From NCBI GenBank assembly GCA_002371345.1, contig DFHY01000118.1, positions 6,737 through 20,211 on the forward strand: a stretch of 13,475 nt of DNA, given 5' to 3'. This DNA is from Lachnospiraceae bacterium UBA3711. GTDB lineage: Bacteria > Bacillota > Clostridia > Lachnospirales > Lachnospiraceae. The position numbers and the translations under genes were made by a program. Shown here piece after piece: positions 6,140-11,442 of the stretch. The notes below the pieces were generated by a model that saw nothing but the letters and a program-made list of their open reading frames with translations, did not search any database and was not told the DNA's origin. The first letter of the stretch is position 1, and each line of letters opens with the position of its first letter.

Positions 6140-6649
6140 ATGACAATTTTATCTATCATACTTGGCGTACTCATGCTTATCGTAGGAATCTCCTGCCTGT
6201 TTACGCCGCTCGCTACGATGCTGGCCGCCGGTTACATCGTTGGTATTCTGCTGCTGGTGTACGGTATTGCCAATATCATCCGCGCTATCACCGAGAAGGG
6301 TGACGCCCTGGAGTGGATCATGAGCATTCTGGCTATCATCGTTGGTATCGTCGCCATCGTAAGACCGGGCGGAACTCTTGCGCTGGATACTGTTATTGTA
6401 TATCTGCTGGCGGCATTTTTCCTGATCGAGGGTGTCATTCAGATCGTGCTCTCCATCAAGACCAAGGGTGTCAACAAGAACTGGGTTCCGGAGCTGATCT
6501 CAGGTATCCTCTTCCTGCTGCTGGGCATTCTGTCATTCGCGAATCCGACATTTGCCGCGGTTACGGTTGGCGTCCTGATTTCCTTCTTCTTCATCGTAAC
6601 CGGTATCAGCCTGATCACACTGGGTATGGCCGGCGGAGCAGAAGACTGA
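6140..6649 (+). CDS. HdeD-family (DUF308) six-span membrane protein
   Basis: A 169-residue, very hydrophobic inner-membrane protein with six likely spans (about residues 2-19, 27-47, 57-73, 82-104, 115-135, 140-162). These are arranged as three two-helix units rich in Gly, Ile and Leu, each followed by a short loop (for example FTPLATMLAAGYIVG, VRPGGTLALD, FANPTFAAVT). This repeated 'GxxxxxxPxxxxxxx' layout is the DUF308 pattern of HdeD, an acid-stress membrane protein in enterobacteria. The function in Firmicutes is unknown. The start at 6140 is preferred over an in-frame ATG 11 codons upstream because GGGAGGA lies eight bases before it and the upstream ATG falls within a hairpin. It has its own promoter and terminator and is thus monocistronic. 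Confidence 0.88.
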   Translation: MTILSIILGVLMLIVGISCLFTPLATMLAAGYIVGILLLVYGIANIIRAITEKGDALEWIMSILAIIVGIVAIVRPGGTLALDTVIVYLLAAFFLIEGVIQIVLSIKTKGVNKNWVPELISGILFLLLGILSFANPTFAAVTVGVLISFFFIVTGISLITLGMAGGAED

Positions 6650-6652
6650 CAA

Positions 6653-6666
6653 GCAGGCGCGCCTGC
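6653..6666. repeat. 14-base GC-rich palindrome
   Basis: GCAGGCGCGCCTGC is its own reverse complement. It lies four bases after the stop of the HdeD-family gene and ahead of the true terminator. It could fold only as a very short hairpin, so a DNA-level site is as likely as an RNA role. Confidence 0.5.
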
Positions 6667-6692
6667 CTCAATTCAATAGAGTTTCAGAGCGC

Positions 6693-6721
6693 AAAAGGGA
6701 TCGTGAGACGATCCCTTTTTT
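6693..6721 (+). terminator. Intrinsic terminator after the HdeD-family gene
   Basis: GGGATCGT at 6697-6704 pairs with ACGATCCC at 6708-6715 around a GAG loop, followed by six T (6716-6721) and preceded by AAAA, which can extend the stem. It ends the HdeD-family transcript and separates it from the downstream gene run. Confidence 0.9.
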
Positions 6722-6764
6722 AAATCCGGCGATGATCATCCGGTATTAATAGAGAGGTGACGGT

Positions 6765-7079
6765 TTGGATATAAATATTCTTTTAGCCTGGCAGAATTTC
6801 AGGAATGGTCCTGGAGCCTGCCTGGAAAGCTTTATGTTAAAGATGAGTTTCCTCGGGGAAATGAATACGGTTCTGATTTTCATTGCCCTTATCTACTGGT
6901 GTGTCAGCAAGAACTTTGGCAATTATCTTCTGAAAGGCTGGATTCCGGGCGTGGGCGGTTCGATCGTATCCAGCTTTATCCAGATGTTTTATATATCGTT
7001 CATCTTCCCGTGGCTTATAAAGCATTTTGAACGTGTCAGGGAATACAGATCAGGGGGAGCAGATCATGGCATGGTATGA
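6765..7079 (+). CDS. Short membrane ORF, probably a deleted PAP2-family phosphatase
   Basis: A TTG-start ORF of 104 codons with GAGGTGA at 6754-6760. The N-terminal half (MDINILLAWQNFR, then a span ending in LIFIALIYWCVSKNFGNYLL) closely resembles the start of clostridial PAP2 phosphatidic-acid-phosphatase-like proteins. Those proteins continue to about 250-300 residues with the catalytic motifs KX6RP, PSGH and SRX5HX3D. None of these is present: after GNYLLKGW the chain goes directly to a last hydrophobic stretch (FIQMFYISFIFPWLIKHF) and a polar tail. This looks like an in-frame internal deletion that joined the first two spans to the last one. It could instead be a genuine small membrane protein. 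The stop lies 14 bases inside the next gene. The family assignment is from memory of the N-terminal pattern. Confidence 0.5.
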   Translation: MDINILLAWQNFRNGPGACLESFMLKMSFLGEMNTVLIFIALIYWCVSKNFGNYLLKGWIPGVGGSIVSSFIQMFYISFIFPWLIKHFERVREYRSGGADHGMV

Positions 7080-8739
7080 CGAAGCGGTTTTTTACCACAT
7101 TTATCCGCTGGGGCTGTCCGGCGCTCCGAGGAAGAATGACTATGGCGGGCCGGTTCACCGGCTGAACACTCTTAAGCCATGGATCGGGCATATGCAGAAG
7201 CTTGGTTTCACGGCGCTGTATATCGGGCCTCTGTTTCAGTCTGTCGGTCATGGATATGAGACTACGGACTACAGACTTCTTGACAGCCGTCTGGGCACAA
7301 ATGAGGATCTCAAGGATTTTGTGTCGGAATGCCACAAGGCCGGGATCAAAGTGATCTTTGACGGAGTGTTTAACCATACCGGACGTGACTTCTTCGCTTT
7401 TCAGGATATAAAGGAAAACAGGGAGAATTCTCCTTACCGGGACTGGTACTGCAATGTGAATTTCCGGGGAAACAATGAGTATAATGACGGTTTCTCCTAC
7501 GACAACTGGGGCGGCTTTAATCTTCTGGCAAAACTGAACCAGAGGAACCCGGCTGTACGTGACTATATCTGTGATGTCATACGTTTCTGGGTCAGCGAAT
7601 TTGATGTGGACGGCATACGCCTGGACGCGGCGGATGTTCTCGACTTTGAGTTTATGAAGGCTCTCAGGAGGACGGCTGATGAGGTGAAGAGTGATTTCTG
7701 GCTGATGGGTGAGGTCATACACGGCGACTATTCGCGCTGGGCGAATGAGAGCACACTTCACTCTGTTACGAATTATGCGCTTCACAAGGCACTGTACAGC
7801 GGACATAATGACCATAACTATTTTGAGATAGCCCATACGGTGCAGCGGACCATAAGCATGGTTCCGGGCAACATCAGACTGTACAATTTCGTGGATAATC
7901 ATGATGTGGAGCGCATCAGCACCAAGCTGATGAACAAAGCGCATTATATGCCGGTCAACATCCTTCTCTATACGCTGCCGGGAATACCGTCAGTTTACTA
8001 TGGCAGCGAGTTCGGGATCGAGGGCCGCAAAGAGCAGTATTCCGACGACTCACTGCGTCCGTTCATAGACCTTGGGGAACACAGCAATGATTATGAAAAC
8101 AATCCGTGTACCGGTCTTATTGCTTCACTCGGCCGGATTCACAGCCGGTGGAAGCAAGAGCTGGTATATGGCGATTACAGGCAGCTGTTCCTGACGAATC
8201 AGCAGTTTGCCTTTGCCCGCGGCAGCCTCATCGTGGCGGTGAACAACAGTGACGGCGAGGCTTGGATCAACATGGAATCCGGCGCCGACACTGCCTATGT
8301 CGGGCTGCTGAGCGGAAGACGGCTGGAGAGCTCGTCCGGGAGGCTGAATCTGTCCCTCCCCGGCTGCAGCGGCGATATATTTGTGCCGGAAGATGATGCC
8401 GGCCGGTCAGACTCAGGAGAAGACGAAACATCCGTAGAGAAGGCAGCGTCTGTTTCACCGTGCATAACGGCGGCAGCTCCGCCGGCGCGGGCAGTTCCCG
8501 CCATGCCGGCAGCTTCTCCTCAGGACAGGACGGAAGACGCTGAGGAGCATAAAGGGAAGGATTCTCCTGATGATGCGGAGATTCCCGATATCCCATATGA
8601 CCTGATGACGGTTGAGCAGCTGCAGGCCGTGATACTGTCAAAGATGGCGAAGAACGGTCCTGTTACCGACCGGATGCGGCGTGATGTAACGGAGAATATC
8701 TGGCACAATTCCCTTGTCAATTGGGCCAACAGTTTTTGA
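7066..8739 (+). CDS. GH13 alpha-amylase-family glycoside hydrolase with C-terminal extension
   Basis: A 557-residue protein without signal peptide, so probably cytoplasmic, acting on alpha-1,4/1,6-linked malto-oligosaccharides. The N-terminus WYDEAVFYHIYPLG is typical of neopullulanase/maltodextrin-glucosidase-like GH13 enzymes. All four conserved regions are intact: D99GVFNH104 (I), GIRLD187AAD (II, nucleophile D187), LMGE216V (III, acid/base E216), and FVDNH279D280 (IV, stabiliser D280). A beta-sandwich-like C domain runs to about residue 440. Then follow ~65 residues of Ala/Pro/Asp/Glu-rich linker and a conserved-looking helical end (~511-557: YDLMTVEQLQ to SLVNWANSF). The start at 7066 has AGGGGGAG six bases upstream; a longer frame from 7027 lacks one. 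It overlaps the preceding ORF by 14 bases, implying cotranscription. Exact specificity (alpha-glucosidase, neopullulanase or amylase) is undetermined. Confidence 0.92.
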   Translation: MAWYDEAVFYHIYPLGLSGAPRKNDYGGPVHRLNTLKPWIGHMQKLGFTALYIGPLFQSVGHGYETTDYRLLDSRLGTNEDLKDFVSECHKAGIKVIFDGVFNHTGRDFFAFQDIKENRENSPYRDWYCNVNFRGNNEYNDGFSYDNWGGFNLLAKLNQRNPAVRDYICDVIRFWVSEFDVDGIRLDAADVLDFEFMKALRRTADEVKSDFWLMGEVIHGDYSRWANESTLHSVTNYALHKALYSGHNDHNYFEIAHTVQRTISMVPGNIRLYNFVDNHDVERISTKLMNKAHYMPVNILLYTLPGIPSVYYGSEFGIEGRKEQYSDDSLRPFIDLGEHSNDYENNPCTGLIASLGRIHSRWKQELVYGDYRQLFLTNQQFAFARGSLIVAVNNSDGEAWINMESGADTAYVGLLSGRRLESSSGRLNLSLPGCSGDIFVPEDDAGRSDSGEDETSVEKAASVSPCITAAAPPARAVPAMPAASPQDRTEDAEEHKGKDSPDDAEIPDIPYDLMTVEQLQAVILSKMAKNGPVTDRMRRDVTENIWHNSLVNWANSF

Positions 8740-8836
8740 TACACATCAGCTCCCTGACACTGTTCGGAAACATTCACAGAGCCGGCAGACGCGTTCTGGC
8801 CAGGTACAGCAATATGCATAGAGGTGGTATTGAGAT

Positions 8837-9802
8837 ATGAAAAAGGAAACAACGTTTAAGATTCTTGCCGGGGCAGCGGTTGGAGCAGTCGGACTCACGA
8901 CAGGAATCGGTTCGGTTATTCTGTTCAAAAAGACGCTTCCAAGGCCGAAAGGACTCAGCCAGGATGTCATCAGCAAGTTCGGGGATCCGGAAAAGCTCGC
9001 AAAGTATGATGTCATAAAAGCTTCAGCGAGGGAATGGATGGATAAACAGCGTCTGGAGGCTGTGTATATTCCGTCCGGGGACGGTCTGTGGCTTCACGCG
9101 TTTTATCTGAGAGCGGAGAAGCCATCGGATAAGCTGGTTATTTTCCACCACGGCTTCACAGGCGGAGCGATGGACAATGCCGTGCATGCCATGTTCTTTC
9201 ACAATCTGGGATACGAGGTCCTGCTGCCTGAGCTAAGGGCCCATGGAGAGAGTGAAGGAAAGTATGTGGGCTTCGGCATCCTTGACCGTTTCGATACGCT
9301 GGAGTGGGTCAGATACAGCCGGAAACGTTTCGGCAGCGGCGTAAAGATATTACTGCACGGTACCTCTATGGGGGCTTCGACAGCTCTGATGGCATTGGGG
9401 CTTGACGAGATTCAGGAGACAGTGTCGGCTGTTATTGCCGACTGTGCTTTCACCTCGCCTTATGAAATACTTGCCCACGTGATTAAGAATGACTACCATC
9501 TTCCGCCGGCGCCGATCCTGAAAGCGGCCGGCATCCTGGCAAAGAAGGATGCGGGATACAGCTTTGATGAGTATTCAACGCTTGATGCCCTGCGCGGAAA
9601 CAATGTGCCGGTTCTGTTTATTCATGGCAGAGAGGATACATTTGTTCCAACCTGGATGAGCAGGAAGAATTATGAAGCCTGCCCCGGAAAAAAAGAACTG
9701 CTGATCGTAGACAATGCGGGGCACGGCTCCAGTGTCTTTGAGGATCAGCCGCTCTATGAGCGGACAGAAGAAGAGTTTACGCGTCTTTACCTTGGTTCGT
9801 GA
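8837..9802 (+). CDS. Membrane-anchored alpha/beta hydrolase
   Basis: A 321-residue serine hydrolase of the alpha/beta fold. An N-terminal hydrophobic stretch (~residues 8-31, AGAAVGAVGLTTGIGSVIL) with a basic start suggests a membrane anchor or uncleaved signal, so the catalytic domain may face outside. The oxyanion segment is HHGFTGG; the nucleophile elbow GTSMG holds S177; the acid is D267 (HGREDTFVP) and the base H296 (NAGHGSS). This resembles the BAAT/YqkD-like hydrolases of Firmicutes (esterase or acylhydrolase, substrate unknown). Ribosome binding site GAGGTGG is at 8821-8827. It lies 97 bases after the GH13 gene with no terminator or clear promoter between, and 33 bases before the next gene, so it is probably part of the same transcript. 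Confidence 0.9.
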   Translation: MKKETTFKILAGAAVGAVGLTTGIGSVILFKKTLPRPKGLSQDVISKFGDPEKLAKYDVIKASAREWMDKQRLEAVYIPSGDGLWLHAFYLRAEKPSDKLVIFHHGFTGGAMDNAVHAMFFHNLGYEVLLPELRAHGESEGKYVGFGILDRFDTLEWVRYSRKRFGSGVKILLHGTSMGASTALMALGLDEIQETVSAVIADCAFTSPYEILAHVIKNDYHLPPAPILKAAGILAKKDAGYSFDEYSTLDALRGNNVPVLFIHGREDTFVPTWMSRKNYEACPGKKELLIVDNAGHGSSVFEDQPLYERTEEEFTRLYLGS

Positions 9803-9835
9803 AGTTCCTGCAGAGGCGCCTTGAAGGGTCTTGTT

Positions 9836-11353
9836 ATGAAAGCCGTTAATCTGTATTTCCTCACAAGAGAACACGGGCAGTATGGAGTTTCGGGGCTTCT
9901 GAACGCGCTGTCAGGGAGAAAAAAACGCAAAGAGGTAAGCCTTCATGAAGCGTCGTCTCTGTGGCATCTGGCGGACAGACTGTCCCTGTGCCTGAGCAGC
10001 GGCAGGCCGTCCCAGGACTGGCTCATGTACCTTGACGGGTTCTTTTTCTCGTATGTGATCGAGCATATAGGCAAGGAGTTTGATCTGCTGAAGATCTCGT
10101 CGGACGGCGGAACTGTCCTTAACATCGAGCTGAAAAGCGAGAAGGTGGATGAGGAAAAGATCAGAAAACAGCTGGAGCAGAACCGCTACTACCTGTCTCA
10201 TTCCGCTCATACGATTTATTCGTTCACTTATGTCATGGAGACGGATGAAGTGTATGTCCTGGATGCTGACGGACACCTTAACCTAAGCTGCATGGATGAA
10301 CTTGTTGATATCCTTATGTGCGGCGGCCTGCAGAACTATCTGAATGAAGGAATTGAGAATTACTTTAAAGCCGCGGATTACCTTATTTCACCGGTCGCTG
10401 ATCCGGGGAAGTTCCTGGATGGAAAGTATTTTCTGACGAATCAGCAGTTTGACTTCAGGAAGAGGATAAGAAGCTGTCTGGCGGAACAGGACAGGAACAG
10501 TGATTCACCGGTGATAACAATCTCAGGGAATGCCGGGACAGGGAAGACCCTTCTTCTGTTCGATCTCGCGAGGGAATTGTCAGGAACGCATCGTGTTCTG
10601 TTTATCCATTCCGGACCGCTCAGAAAGGGACATCTTGAGCTGGATAAAAGGCTCGGCGGGATAGATATAATCAGCGGCAAAGGCGCTGTTGCGGGCTGCA
10701 GGATCAGAGGGTACGGGTATGTGATGATCGATGAGGCGGATCATTTGAAAAAGCCGGTTCTGGACAGTGTGTTCGCTTCAGTGAAGCCCCTGCATATTCC
10801 GGTGATCCTGACATACGATCCGCACAGACTGCTGCTGAAAGACCAGGAGAGCGGCTCCGGAACAGAAAATGTTTCAGATGTCCTGCAGAGCATAGAGGAG
10901 AGAAGAACTCTGTCATTCGAGTTTACCGGCAACATCCGGATCAACCGTCCTGTTTACTCATTTCTCCGGGAGCTTCTGAATCCGAGGGAGCATGCCGTGA
11001 ACATGGGATATGACTGCGTCGACGTCCTGTACGCGAATGACAGGACGGAGCAGAACAGGATTGCGGGTTATTACAGAAAGCACGGATATGTGCTTGTCAG
11101 CCTGTCCGGCAGGGCGGAGCGGGAGAGTGATGTAATCGCCAGGGAATATGACAAGGTGATTATGATTCTTGATGAAACATACTATTACGACGATACCATG
11201 CATCTTCGTGTACGCGAGAAAGAAGAAGCGGCTCTGAGACTTCTCTATGAAGGATTGTCACGCACAAGGGAGCGCCTGTGTCTGCTGGTCACTGGAAACA
11301 GCCCTCTCTTTATGCGCATTCTTGCCATAAGGAATAAGGGAGAAATGAAATGA
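9836..11353 (+). CDS. PD-(D/E)xK nuclease fused to SF1-like (DUF2075-type) ATPase
   Basis: A 505-residue cytoplasmic protein. The N-terminal domain has a plausible nuclease core: E81, D83 (EFDLL), then E98-L-K100 (NIELKSE), and a helix KQLEQNRYYL (Q112, Y118) as in RecB/Cas4-like nucleases. The ATPase part has Walker A GNAGTGKT (G231-T238, K237), Walker B VMIDEADH (D299, E300), a motif-III-like LTYDP (D328), an EFTGNIRIN segment, and an arginine-rich motif VI GLSRTRERLCLLV (R476, R478). Its layout recalls DUF2075/Schlafen-group-3 helicase-like ATPases of Firmicutes. It probably cuts or unwinds nucleic acid, with a role in defence, repair or RNA turnover; which one is unknown. The start at 9836 (AAGGG at 9824-9828) is preferred over an in-frame TTG five codons earlier. 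It follows the hydrolase by 33 bases. Confidence 0.85.
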   Translation: MKAVNLYFLTREHGQYGVSGLLNALSGRKKRKEVSLHEASSLWHLADRLSLCLSSGRPSQDWLMYLDGFFFSYVIEHIGKEFDLLKISSDGGTVLNIELKSEKVDEEKIRKQLEQNRYYLSHSAHTIYSFTYVMETDEVYVLDADGHLNLSCMDELVDILMCGGLQNYLNEGIENYFKAADYLISPVADPGKFLDGKYFLTNQQFDFRKRIRSCLAEQDRNSDSPVITISGNAGTGKTLLLFDLARELSGTHRVLFIHSGPLRKGHLELDKRLGGIDIISGKGAVAGCRIRGYGYVMIDEADHLKKPVLDSVFASVKPLHIPVILTYDPHRLLLKDQESGSGTENVSDVLQSIEERRTLSFEFTGNIRINRPVYSFLRELLNPREHAVNMGYDCVDVLYANDRTEQNRIAGYYRKHGYVLVSLSGRAERESDVIAREYDKVIMILDETYYYDDTMHLRVREKEEAALRLLYEGLSRTRERLCLLVTGNSPLFMRILAIRNKGEMK

Positions 11354-11424
11354 CGAGGAGCCTGCGGAAGGATCTGTCCTGCTGGCGGCGGGATGAAGGC
11401 GGGAGAAGCGAGGGGCAGGACTAA
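11350..11424 (+). CDS. Possible 24-codon ORF coupled to the nuclease-ATPase gene
   Basis: The ATG overlaps the preceding stop as ATGA, with AAGGGAG at 11336-11342 seven bases upstream. It encodes 24 residues, very polar and Arg/Gly/Glu-rich (MTRSLRKDLSCWRRDEGG...), and ends in TAA at 11422-11424. Its frame is the same as the transporter gene's, which starts 18 bases after this stop. Its DNA contains a 7-bp inverted repeat (GTCCTGC 11376-11382 / GCAGGAC 11415-11421). It may be a leader ORF for the transporter, or chance. I do not recognise the peptide. Confidence 0.3.
   Translation: MTRSLRKDLSCWRRDEGGRSEGQD
11376..11421 (+). other. Inverted repeat ahead of the transporter gene
   Basis: GTCCTGC at 11376-11382 is the reverse complement of GCAGGAC at 11415-11421, with a 32-base loop. 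It ends nine bases before the transporter's AAGGAG site at 11430-11435. No U-tract follows, so it is not a terminator. It could influence translation of the transporter together with the short ORF that contains it. Confidence 0.3.
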
Positions 11425-11442
11425 GAGACAAGGAGATTACCA

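Noticed and set aside
7036..7944. Minus-strand open frame of 302 codons opposite the GH13 gene
   Set aside because: It mirrors the GH13 catalytic region, has no family features and lacks an upstream ribosome binding site.
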